Shown here: one piece after another, positions 21,440-32,600 of the stretch
Position numbering within the stretch: the stretch's first letter is position 1
Layout of the letters: each line of letters begins with the position of its first letter
Assembly: GCA_025890175.1 (NCBI GenBank)
Contig: JANPYM010000011.1
Location: 1,158,299 to 1,222,298 of the forward strand
Source of the DNA: Ciborinia camelliae
Taxonomy: Eukaryota; Ascomycota; Leotiomycetes; Helotiales; Sclerotiniaceae
DNA length: 64,000 nucleotides
Reading direction: 5' to 3'
Made by a program: the position numbers and the translations under genes
Notes under the pieces: generated by a model
The model's database searches: none
Seen by the model: only the letters and a program-made list of their open reading frames with translations
What the model was told of the DNA's origin: nothing

Positions 21440-21790
21440 GCTTATAGGGTATATATTAGTGTTATCAAATATATTTAGTATAGATATAATTAGGTGTTTA
21501 TTATTTTGTTTTTTATGGGATATTATATTATTAGAGGTATTATATTAAATATTTATATATTATTTTGTTTTTTATAGAATATTATATTATTAAGAGTATT
21601 ATATTAAATGTTTATATATTATTTTGTTTTTTATGAAATATTATATTATTAGGGGTATTATATGACATGGTAGTCGTTAGCTTTACCATTACGCCAATTA
21701 ATCTATAAAAGATACAATTCTAGATTAATATCTAAAAGTTAATGTATTATATATAAATCGATATTATTCAGCTATGTAACATTACCCCCC
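21440..21790 (-). mobile_element. LTR and polypurine-tract remnant of an LTR retrotransposon
   Basis: Read on the minus strand, GGGGGGTAA (21790-21782) directly precedes TGTTACATAGCTG (from 21781 down). A purine tract abutting a TG-starting sequence is the usual junction of internal DNA with a 3' LTR. The putative LTR runs left and includes three tandem ~59-bp units at about 21,498-21,660 (each with TATTATTTTGTTTTTTAT and a TATTATATTATTA core). Its far end is not resolved. The internal side, to the right, is too degraded to translate. Confidence 0.55.
21498..21660. repeat. Three tandem ~59-bp units
   Basis: Three successive copies share TATTATTTTGTTTTTTATRR, then ATTATATTATTAR and GTATTATAT. 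They differ mostly by G/A transitions. Confidence 0.8.
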
Positions 21791-22039
21791 GGTCGAAAAA
21801 AACTTAATCCCCAAATTACATATATATAATTAATTATATAGTTAATTAGAATATAACAGCAATGATTTTTTCGATATACTTTAACTATTTAATTAAATCC
21901 GATATAATTTATTTATATTCTAATCGTTATCAATCGTATTAATTAAAAAACTAATACAATTAGTATTATTAAGCGAACTATTCTTGTCTAATTCGATTAA
22001 GTTAGATTCTAGAACAAGATTTACAATTTTAATTTAAAA

Positions 22040-22165
22040 TTTTGTGATATAATAATTATTAGTTTTATTATTATACTAATTGATTTATAAAAGGTATAAT
22101 TTTAAATTAATATTTAAAAACTAATATACTATATATAGATTGATACTACCCAGCCATGTAATATA
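22040..22165 (-). mobile_element. Second, more degraded LTR fragment
   Basis: Aligns over about 120 bp with 21,665-21,785 (shared AAAGGTATAATT/AAAGATACAATT and ACTACCCAGCCATGTAA versus ATTATTCAGCTATGTAA). It is the same LTR family as the 21.44-21.79 kb fragment, in the same orientation. Confidence 0.6.
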
Positions 22166-22995
22166 TTATATTTTGGATTATATATTATTAAGGATATTAT
22201 ATTTTAGATTATATATTATTTGGGGTATTAGATATTTTATTATATTTTGTTTTGTTATTTAAATAATATATATTAATTATATTTAATAATTATATATATT
22301 ATTAAATAATTATATAAATTATTAAATAATTATATAAATTATTATTAATATTAATATTTAATAATAATTTATTTTAAATTATTTTGTTTATATAAATTTT
22401 TTTATTTTTTGTTTTATATATTATATATAAATTTATTATATATATTAAATAATTATAAAAAGAAAATCTTTAAAATATTTTTAAATTAATATAGTATATT
22501 TAATTTGTAAATTTGTTTTATTTGTAATATATTTATGTTATAGTTTTTATATTTTATTAAGAATATAAAATAAAAATAAATAATCAAAACAATTTTGATT
22601 TGTGTGGTAGGTTTAAATATATTTGCAAATATATATTATAAGTTTTTTTAATTGAATATATTTTATGATAATATTAATTATATTTTTAATTTAAAAATTA
22701 TTTTAAAAAAAAATCTGAAATTTTAATAATTATTTTTAAAAAATTATAATATAAATTAATTTTATTGAAAAAGGGTTAAAAGCAATTTAAAATTGTTTTA
22801 ATATTTAATAATATAAATGTTTTATTAAATTTTAATATATTATAAATTATTAATTAAAAAATAATAATTAATTAATTATAAATTTATTTAATATATTTTT
22901 TTTTAAAATAAATATAAAAAATTTAATATTTTTTTATAAAATATTAAAAATAATATAATTTTGTAAAATCAAAAAAGATTAAATTTTAATAAATA

Positions 22996-23032
<37 letters not shown>

Positions 23033-23033
23033 A
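22996..23033. repeat. (TTA)n microsatellite
   Basis: About eleven TTA/ATT trimers, followed by an inverted AATAAT run that could fold back. Confidence 0.85.
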
Positions 23034-23116
23034 ATAATAAAATAAATAATATTATTTTCTTTATTAATAAGATTAATAAATATGGGATGGTGAAGAGTAA
23101 TAGGATAGTGATAAGG

Positions 23117-23366
23117 TGTGACGAAGTTACAGGGGTACGGGTCACGTGCTTGGTAGTAAATGCTCTTTATTTCTATAATATTAGGTTCTAAATATAGTAT
23201 TCGCTTAATATTATATATTAGGCATTAGCGCCAATTCAATATAATTATCTAAATCTATATAAAGTTTAATTATCCTACACCTTTTTTTAATATTAAAATC
23301 TAAATTTTTATTAATACAAATTTTAATTTTTAAATTATTAAATTCCCAAATTGTTTTTATAATATA
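23117..23366 (-). repeat. Repeat L, copy B (RIP-mutated)
   Basis: Minus-strand copy. The right-end sequence (TGTGACGAAGTTACAGGGGT as read on +) is intact. The remainder is heavily C-to-T/G-to-A mutated and somewhat shortened. It abuts the ~1.2-kb repeat R2. Confidence 0.8.
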
Positions 23367-24552
23367 ATCTAGATTTTTAATTGTATTTTTTAAAAGTTTT
23401 AAAAAAAAAAAAAATCAGTTTTTTATTCAAAATTATTAAAATTCTATTTTAAAAGTTTTTGTATTGATGTATAATATTATCAATAATCTTCAACCAATCA
23501 ATTATAAACCTATTCCAATTTTTTTGTTTTGTATAACAAAATTAAATATTATACTTTATCTTTTTGTTTTTTTAAATTAATTATTTTTATATTCTTTTTC
23601 TACCTTTTTTAATTCTTTTTATTTTTATATTAATTTATTTATTATAATTAATAATATTAATAATAATAATAATAAATATTATTACTTTACTATTTTCAAA
23701 ACAAATATCTTTAATCAGTTTAATAATATTATATTTATTATTATTAAAAAAAAACTAAACGAAATTTAATTTTAATTTATTATAATCTTTAAGTCTATAA
23801 AAGTATTAAATCAAATAATTCGATTTTTACAAAAATATTGTATTTTTGCTTAAAATATTGAATATAAAATAAATCTTCAAAAACAAGTTTATTTAAATTT
23901 TATTATAAAATTTAATAACTATAAATAATATATTAATGATTTAATTATTATTATTAAAAAACTTAATATCAAAATTAATAAAATTAATAAAAATAATAAT
24001 ACTTTATAATTTTTTGTTAAAATAATTAATTAATATAATTTCTTTTATATCTAAATCTTATAATTAAAAAACGATTTTCGTTATATCCTTAATAACTATA
24101 TTATAATCAAAAAATGCTTTAACAATTTTTAAATTAATATATATTTTCAATAATTTGTTATTGTCAATATTATTATATATATTCCCAAACTATAAATCAT
24201 TATTAATCCTAAAAAGTTTTAAAATAAATAAATTTTGAATCAATTTATTTAAAACTTTAATCTTTAATATAATAAAATATACAAAAAACTTAATATTAAT
24301 TTTTATTTATTTAATAATAATAAATATTAAATTTAATATATTTTTAATTATATTATTAATAATATTTATAAAGTTATATTTTTTAATATTTAAAACAATA
24401 AATTTTTTATATTCAATATTATTTTTGTAGCTTTTAATAAGATATATAACAATAAATACAAATTAATCTATATTAAAATAAATATAATAAAGTTTTTTTA
24501 AAGTACTTAATTATTCATATTATTCTTTTTTAATTTTAAAGAACTTATATAT
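23367..24552. repeat. Repeat R2, copy 1 (~1.2 kb)
   Basis: Direct counterpart of 60879-62066. Both begin TAGATTTTTAAT(T)GTATTTTTTAAAAG-like immediately beside an L copy and run colinearly for about 1.19 kb before diverging. The identical L/R2 junction at two sites indicates that L and R2 were parts of one element. No intact reading frame remains. Confidence 0.75.
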
Positions 24553-24584
24553 TATCTCTAACATACATATTTTAAAACACTGAA

Positions 24585-24665
24585 TTAATTAAGCGAGAGC
24601 TGTAAATACATAAAGCTGATTGGGCTAGAAAAGTACGGATGGTCTGTGCGGGAACATCAAAATCA
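24585..24665. other. Non-RIPped island
   Basis: About 80 bp of ordinary composition (AAGCGAGAGCTGTAAATACA, GTACGGATGGTCTGTGCGGG) between AT blocks. No match elsewhere in the window was found by eye. Confidence 0.5.
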
Positions 24666-24894
24666 AGAAATATTCAAATAAAACCTATTATTCAACACAA
24701 TAAGTATAAAGAAATATATAAATTATAATTAAAATTAATAAGTTTATTAATTCGATTATAAGTTTTTTAATAATATAATTTTTATATTTATACGATTTGT
24801 AGTTGTTTGAAAATTTATTATTGAAGCTTTTTTTTAAGTGAAAAGTGAAAAAGAAAAAGTAAAATAAATAATTAAAAATTAAAAAAAATAAAGA

Positions 24895-25052
24895 AATAAA
24901 ATAAATAAAGTAAATAAAGTAAATAAAGTAAATAAAATAAATAAAGTAAATAAAGTAAATAAAGTAAATAAAGTAAATAAAGTAAATAAAGTAAATAAAG
25001 TAAATAAAGTAAATAAAGTAAATAAAGTAAATAAAGTAAATAAAGTAAATAA
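24895..25052. repeat. 9-bp tandem array (TAAATAAAG)n
   Basis: About 17 units of TAAATAAAG with one TAAATAAAA variant. The array passes directly into the next 9-bp array. Confidence 0.9.
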
Positions 25053-25184
25053 AGAATTAAAAGAATTAAAAGAATTAAAAGAATTAAAAGAATTAAAAGA
25101 ATTAAAAGAATTAAAAGAATTAAAAGAATTAAAAGAATTAAAAGAATTAAAAGAATTAAAAGAATTAAAAGAATTAAAAGAATT
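25053..25184. repeat. 9-bp tandem array (GAATTAAAA)n
   Basis: About 15 near-perfect GAATTAAAA units. It has the same unit length as the preceding array but a different sequence. Confidence 0.9.
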
Positions 25185-25920
25185 AATAAAAAAGAAATTT
25201 AAATTAAAAGAAATAATAAATTAAAAAAGAAATATGTTTATAATGAAAAGATTAAAAATTAAAATTAAAGAAAAATAATAATTAATAAAAGAATAATAAT
25301 AAATAATAAATAAATAAGTAATAAATTTTTTTAAAGAATAAAACAAAAGAATTAAGAAAAGAATTAAAAAAAGAATTAAAAAAAGAATTAAAAAAATATT
25401 GTAATAAAAAGATTTATAAAACAAATTAATAAAAAAATTAAAAAAAGAGTAAAAGTAAAATTAAAAAAATAGAAAATAAAATTAAAAGATAATTAAATGA
25501 ATTGATAAAAAAGTTAAAAAGAAAGAAAATTAAATATAAATATAAATGTATAAATTTTGAAAATATTAATTAATAATTAAAATGAATTAAAAGAAAAATA
25601 AATAAAAGAATTTATAGAAAATGAAAAAAATGAAAAATATAAATAAATAAATTTTTTTTATAAATTATACAATTTTTATAAATAATAAATAAAAAGATTA
25701 AAACAAATCAAAAGAGAATTGAAAAGATTAAAAAAAATAGAAAAAGAAATTTAAAAAAATTAAAAGATAATTAAAGAAATTAAAAAAAAAGAATAAAAAA
25801 AAGAATCGAAAAATAAAAAATAAAAAAAGTAAAAAATGAAAAATAAAAAGTAAAAATATAAAAGAATATTATTTATATAAAATTTAGAAATAATAATTAA
25901 TAATAAAAAGATTAAAAAAA
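25185..25920. other. A-rich, C-poor plus-strand block
   Basis: Purine-biased plus strand with AATTAAAAGA and AAAAAGAATTAAAAA-like degenerate repeats and almost no C. It looks like a decayed extension of the flanking arrays. Frames through it encode only Lys/Asn or Phe/Leu/Ile tracts and are not genes. Confidence 0.6.
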
Positions 25921-26510
25921 TTGAAAATAGAAAAAGAAAAGAAAAAGAAAAGAAAAAGAAAAGAAAAAGAAAAGAAAAAAGAAAAGAAAAAAGAAAAGAA
26001 AAAGAAAAGAAAAAGAAAAGAAAAAGAAAAGAAAAAGAAAAAGAAAAGAAAAAGAAAAAAGAAAAGAAAAAGAAAAGAAAAAGAAAAGAAAAAGAAAAGA
26101 AAAAGAAAAGAAAAAGAAAAGAAGAAAGAAAAGAAAAAGAAAAGAAAAGAAAAGAAAAAGAAAAGAAAAAGAAAAGAAAAAGAAAAGAAAAAGAAAAGAA
26201 AAAGAAAAGAAAAAGAAAAGAAAAAGAAAAGAAAAAGAAAAGAAAAAGAAAAGAAAAAGAAAAGAAAAAGAAAAGAAAAAGAAAAGAAAAAGAAAAGAAA
26301 AAGAAAAGAAAAAGAAAAGAAAAAGAAAAGAAAAAGAAAAGAAAAAGAAAAGAAAAGAAAAAGAAAAAGAAAAAGAAAAAGAAAAAGAAAAAGAAAAAGA
26401 AAAAGAAAAAGAAAAAGAAAAAGAAAAAGAAAAAGAAAAAGAAAAAGAAAAAGAAAAAGAAAAAGAAAAAGAAAAAGAAAAAGAAAAAGAAAAAGAAAAG
26501 AAAAAATAAA
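25921..26510. repeat. 590-bp polypurine array, 11-mer then hexamer
   Basis: Almost uninterrupted A/G on the plus strand. The left part (to ~26,356) has GAAAAGAAAAA 11-mers with slips. The right part (26,357-26,500) is pure AAAAAG hexamer. Mirror-symmetric homopurine runs of this length can form triplex (H-) DNA. The long Lys/Arg/Glu and Phe/Leu frames across it are artefacts. Confidence 0.95.
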
Positions 26511-26689
26511 AAAAAGTTAAAAGAAATAAAAAGAAATAGATAAATTATATAAACTTTCAAAATAATAATTAATAATTAATCAAATTATAAATAAAAATTA
26601 AAAATTATATTATATTTTTAAAATGGTTAATTATTTCTTATTATTTCTTATTATTTTTATAATTATAAAGAAATTTATTATATTATTTT

Positions 26690-27630
26690 ATTAATTATTC
26701 TATTAATTATTTTATTAATTATTTTATTAATTATTTTACTAATTATTTTATTAATTATTTTACTAATTATTTTATTAATTATTTTATTAATTATTTTATT
26801 AATTATTTTATTAATTATTTTATTAATTATTTTATTAATTATTTTATTAATTATTTTATTAATTATTTTACTAATTATTTTATTAATTATTTTATTAATT
26901 ATTTTACTAATTATTTTATTAATTATTTTATTAATTATTTTACTAATTATTTTATTAATTATTTTATTAATTATTTTACTAAATATTTTATTAATTATTT
27001 TATTAATTATTTTATTAATAATTTTATTAATTATTTTATTAATTATTTTATTAATTATTTTATTAATTATTTTATTAAATATTTTATTAATTATTTTATT
27101 AATTATTTTATTAATAATTTTATTAATTATTTTATTAATTATTTTATTAATAATTTTATTAATTATTTTATTAATTATTTTATTAATAATTTTATTAATT
27201 ATTTTATTAATAATTTTATTAATTATTTTATTAATAATTTTATTAATAATTTTATTAAATATTTTATTAATAATTTTATTAATTATTTTATTAATAATTT
27301 TATTAATGATTTTATTAATTATTTTATTAATAATTTTATTAATGATTTTATTAATAATTTTATTAATGATTTTATTAATTATTTTATTAATAATTTTATT
27401 AATAATTTTATTAATAATTTTATTAATGATTTTATTAATTATTTTATTAATAATTTTATTAATGATTTTATTAATAATTTTATTAATGATTTTATTAATG
27501 ATTTTATTAATAATTTTATTAATGATTTTATTAATAATTTTATTAATGATTTTATTAATAATTTTATTAATGATTTTATTAATGATTTTATTAATAATTT
27601 TATTAATAATTTTATTAATTATTTTATTTT
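26690..27630. repeat. 940-bp minisatellite of a 12-bp unit
   Basis: About 78 tandem units of TTAATTATTTTA. Variants are zoned: CTAATTATTTTA only in the left third (26,740-26,980), TTAATAATTTTA from about 27,018 rightward, TTAATGATTTTA only from about 27,305 to 27,580. The Leu/Ile/Met frame inside it is not a gene. Confidence 0.95.
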
Positions 27631-27635
27631 AAAAA

Positions 27636-27800
27636 AAGCGAATTTTGCGAATAGCTTTAATATTACCAGATTAGGTATCTGATAGCCTCCGGCAGACGAG
27701 CTGCGCCGTAGGTCCTAAGGTGCCCTAAAAAATGATTCGACGAGCGCAGCGGGGCGAATCGTTTTTCTGGCACCGAGGGGCCGGAGGCAAAGCTCGTTTT
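27636..27800. other. GC island with three nested hairpin stems
   Basis: Directly beside the minisatellite. Outer stem GCCTCCGGC (27685-27693) with GCCGGAGGC (27780-27788); middle stem GGTGCC (27719-27724) with GGCACC (27769-27774); inner stem AAAAATGATTCG (27728-27739) with CGAATCGTTTTT (27755-27766), one mismatch. The stems are nested and could form one folded arm of about 100 nt. CpG sites are intact, so it has escaped RIP or is recent. Could be an element terminus or a structured RNA. Confidence 0.75.
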
Positions 27801-28149
27801 AATTAATATTTTAATATAAATTAATTTTTTAATATTATTAATATCAATTTTTAAAATCTTACTTTATTAAACAATTTGATTATTAAAAAAAAAATTAAAT
27901 CCTTTTTTATAAAAATTGAATTTTAATTAAATTTCTTATTTTATAAAATAATTAAAAAAATAATATTATTTATCTTTTTTTTTTTAAAAACAACTTTTTA
28001 TTTAAAATAATAAATTTTTTTTTATTTATATTAAATATAAAAATTTATAAATTTATATTCAATTATTTTTTATTTAAAGATTTATAAATTTATATTCAAT
28101 TATTTTTTATTTAAAAATTTTTAAATAAAAAATTATATTTTATCATATA

Positions 28150-28310
28150 TAGACTCTGTTTATAATGAATAATATACGGTTAATATGGCTATCTTTTTTA
28201 TATAAGATAGTGATCCTAAAAAAATCCTTTTTTTTTTAACATAATTTTTTTATTAAATTATAAATCTTAAAATTATTTTTATATACTTTAGGTGATATAC
28301 ATAATATAAG
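28150..28310 (-). repeat. E2-family terminal repeat, decayed copy
   Basis: Colinear with 29430-29605 in the same orientation and with the reverse complement of E2 (shared AGTGATCCTAA, ATCCTTT, AATTTTTTTATTA-ATTATAAATC blocks). Confidence 0.6.
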
Positions 28311-28439
28311 AATTATATTTATTTTTTATTATTTTTATAAAAAATATAAAATGTTTATAGAATATTTTTGCTTTTTTGAAAATTAATCAAAAATTTAAAT
28401 ATAAATCAAATTAAATATTTTATTGCATTATAATTTGTA

Positions 28440-28990
28440 CAAAAAAGAAAGGTTTTAGAACACCATATTAAAATCTTTATAAATTGATCTATAAAACAAT
28501 CAAAATAATTAAAACAATTACGAAATATAGATTTGTAACAAATTGCAATAACGATTTTAACAAAAAAACTTTGAAACATTATATTAAAATCTTTACAAAT
28601 CGATTAAAATGATTAGAATAATTACGAAATACAAATTTGCAATATATTGTAACAATAATAATTTTAATAAAAAAGTTTTAAAATGTTATAGTAAGTTTTT
28701 TACAAAATACAGATTTGTAATAAATTGCAATAACGATTTTAAATAAAACAGCTTTAAAACGTTATATTAAATTCTTTACAAATTAATTTATAATTTATAA
28801 TCTATAAAATGATTTATAGAATAATTTATAAATCGATTTACGGAATAATTAAAACAAAATATAGATTTATAATATACAATAATAATAACTTTAATAAATA
28901 CAAAAGCTTTAAAACGTTATATTAAGTTTTTTACAAATCGATTTATAATTTACAAAAAAAAATATAGATTTGTAATATACAATTATATAG
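28440..28990. repeat. Degenerate tandem of ~110-130-bp units
   Basis: Four to five units with the landmarks ATAGATTTGTAA, ATTGCAATAACGATTTTAA, CTTTAAAACGTTATATTAA and TTTACAAATCGATT, in that order. The same blocks reappear near 57,500-57,690 and, inverted, near 44,110-44,290, always next to an E2 copy. Confidence 0.65.
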
Positions 28991-29429
28991 ATTTGATAAT
29001 ATTTTTCGATATAAAAAAAAACCAAAAATAAAATATAAATTTAATAAAAATATAGATTCGATGGAAATATAGGTTTGATGAAATAAATTCGATAAAATAA
29101 ATTCGATAAAATAAAATAGGTTTAATAAAATAATTTAGGGTATACCCTTATAAAATAAAATAAAAATTTAATAATATTTTTCGATATAAAAAAAGATTAA
29201 GAATATAATATAAATTTAATAATTTTAATAAAAAAATTTTAATAAAATAAGTTTGATAAATTTAAAATATACTCTTATAAAACGAAATATAAATTTAATA
29301 AAAATATAAATTTGATAGCTCTTTTTAAAAAGAAAATTAGAAATGGAATATAGATTAATAATTTTTTTTTTAAAAAAAAAATTTTTGTATTTTTTAACAT
29401 TTTGTGTTTTTAAAAAGAGGGGAAATAAT

Positions 29430-29605
29430 ATCATATATAAACTTTACTTATAATAAATAATATACAATTAATATAGCTACCCTTTTTATATAAAATAGTA
29501 ATCCTAAAGAGATCCTTTCCTTTTCAGTATAATTTTTTTATTAGATTATAAATCCTAAAGTTATTCCATATACCCTAAGTAACATACATAACAATTTTAA
29601 TATAA
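29430..29605 (-). repeat. E2-family terminal repeat, decayed copy
   Basis: Direct partner of 28150-28310, 1.28 kb apart, with the tandem block between them. It reads like E2 in reverse (AGAGATCCTTTCCTTTTCAG, then AGATTATAAATCCTAAAG). The pair could be the two ends of one small element. Confidence 0.6.
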
Positions 29606-32600
29606 TTATTGAAATAATAATTATTTTGTAAATTAGAAAAATATTATTTTAATATTAAAAAAATAAAATTTTTTAATTATATTATTTTAAATAAAAAAAT
29701 AAAAATAAATTCAATTAAAATTATCTTGATTATAAAATGGTTATTATTAAAAAATATTTGTAAAATATAATTATTCTTAAAGTTTTGTAATTTTTATTAT
29801 TGTTTTATAAAAAATTATAACGAAATTGTATTTTTAATAATTAATAAAATAAAAGAAAACAAAGTTTCTAAATAAATAAAAAATTATTAAAATTCTTTTA
29901 AAAAATTTAAAGAAATTTTTATTAAAATATTTTTATTAAAATATTTTATTATTATATAAATCTATTTTTTAAAAATAAATATTTTTATATAAATAATTTA
30001 TAATATATTATTACAAAAATAGGATAATAATTATAAATATTTTATTATTTTTTATTCAAAAAAACTAATTTTAATTAAAATAAATTATATAATTTTTAAT
30101 TAAGAATTATTAGTAATTATAAAATTAATTAAATATTAGTATTATTTTTTTAAAAAAATATAATATCAAATTATTATTATCTTTAATTATAATAATTTAA
30201 AGTATTTTATTATTTTAAGGATTTTTATAAAACAATAAATTTATTAAACAATAATTTTATTAATGATTAATTTTATAATTATATATAAATCAAGCAAAAG
30301 GAATTTTATTAATAAATTATTAAAACAAATAAATTATTAATATAATTTAATAAAACTAATATTTTTATTAAAATTAAATGATTAATTAATAAATTTATTA
30401 TTATTATTTAATAAATAATTAAATATATTTTATTTAATTATATAAATTATATAATTTGTATTAAAAAAAAAAAATATTATATTATAAATAAATTTTATAA
30501 TATAAATAAAAAATGTTTTAATATAAAACAATTAAAAATATTTGTAATTTTGTAAATAAAAAATATAGTTATTATTAATATTTTAATTAAAATCTTAATT
30601 AAAATTTAGAATTTATTTAAATTTTAAAAAAATCTAACATTTGAAATCTAAAAAAACTAAAATAATTTTTTTAATTTATTTTTATTAAAATATAATTTAT
30701 ATAATAATTTATAATATTATAAAGAAATAAAATTATATATATTATTTAATAAAAAATTATAAAAACAATTTTTAATAAAATTTTATAATTTATTAATAAC
30801 TGGATATTTTGGTTATAATAAAATAAGTAATATAATAAAAAAAGTTTTGTATTGATAAAGTATAAATATGGATATTAATAATTATATTTGTTTTTATCTA
30901 ACATATTAATATTATAAATTATTTTATTAAATTATTATAAATAAATTAATTTTTATATCGATATTGAATAAACTATAGAAAGACATTATTTTCGATATAA
31001 TTATAAATTTGTTAATATTAAAATTAAAAATAAATTTTAATAATAAAAAAAATAAAATCAAGATATTATTATACTCTATATATAATACAATTTTAATTAT
31101 TATATATTGAATAATAAAAAAAGCAAAATTTTTATTATATAAAAAAAATATAATTAATATTTAATTTATTTATTTGTTTTTAAAAAAAATATTTTTAAAA
31201 TATAATATATCTAACTTAATTATTATAAATAAAGCTGGCTTATTTATTAGTATTTTTTAATTAATATTTATATTATATTTATATATAATATATAAAATCT
31301 TTACAATTTTTTATTTATAAATTAATAATTTTATAAAAAAAATAAATTAAATTATTAAATATTATTTTAAAATATATATTAATTATAAACAGGATAATTG
31401 GACAAATTTATTATATTTAATAAAATTTATATATAATTTAATTTCAATCTTCAATATTAGATTTTCCCTATTTAAAGTTAATGAAAAATTAATATTAGTT
31501 TTTTAAATTAATATAAGGATACAATAAAAATCTAAAAATATTATATAATTAACAAAACAATTAAAAAAAGTTTATAAATAATTAATGAAGAATTTAATAT
31601 ATATTTAAAATTTATAAATAAAGTATTATAATACAAAATATAAATTATAAATATTTAAAATAAAAGATTAAATTTAATTATTTTGTAAAAACTTTATTAT
31701 TAATTGCAATTCGAAAAAGTTTGATCTAAAAAAACTAGATTTTTTTAAAATTATAAAAAATATTGGATTATAAAGTTATTATTTTAAACTATTAATTAAT
31801 TATAATTATTATAATATGTTTTATATAAATTTATTATTATTTTATTGGATAATAAAAAAAATAAACCAATCCAAAAAAACTACGGAATTTTTCAAAACGA
31901 AAATTGTGAAAAACAAAGTTTATAATAATAAGACTTTTAAATAGAAAATGGAATATATATTAGAATTAAAAATTTATAAATAATAAAAAAAACTTTATTA
32001 TAAAATGTATTAAAAAGCTTATTTAAAAAACAAAAATTTATAATAATTATTAATTAATTTAAAAAATATTAATAAAGTAATTATTAAATTTTATAAAAAA
32101 TATTTTTTTATAATAAAAAAAATTAAAAATATTTGAAAATTAAACAATTATAGTTAAGTTTTAGTAGAATTTGTATTTTAAAGGATATATTTTTAAAATT
32201 TGTTTAATTTTTGTATTTTGAAATTTTATATATTAGTTTAAAAGTTATAAATTAGTTTAAAAAATTTATTTTTATAAATATTATAAATATTTGAGAATAA
32301 TTATTATATAAAAATAATTTAAATAAATAAATTATAATTATATTGTTTTTAAGATTTTATACAATTTTATTTACAAATAAATTATATATTATTTAAAAAG
32401 TATATAAATTAAAAATAAAAATATTTATTTTTAAAAATTAATTTCAAAAATTGAATATATATATTTAATTGTATATAAACTATTTAATTAAAAAATTTAT
32501 TTATTATTAATAATAAATATTTATTAAATAAAAAACAAATATTATATTATTATTATATATTTTGAAGATTATAAAAAATTACAAATTACAATATTTAGTT

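Noticed and set aside
21665..21710. tRNA gene or tRNA-derived SINE (A-box-like TGGCGTAATGG on the minus strand)
   Set aside because: No matching B box in the right position and order, and no cloverleaf; it lies within the LTR remnant.
25760..26560. Long frames encoding Phe/Leu/Ser tracts (-) and Lys/Arg/Glu tracts (+, 25921-26520)
   Set aside because: They are translations of an A/G tandem array whose 11-bp and 6-bp units rarely create stops. No promoter, no composition beyond the repeat.
27306..27632. 108-codon Leu/Ile/Met frame
   Set aside because: The 12-bp unit is a multiple of three and stop-free in this frame; it is the minisatellite itself.
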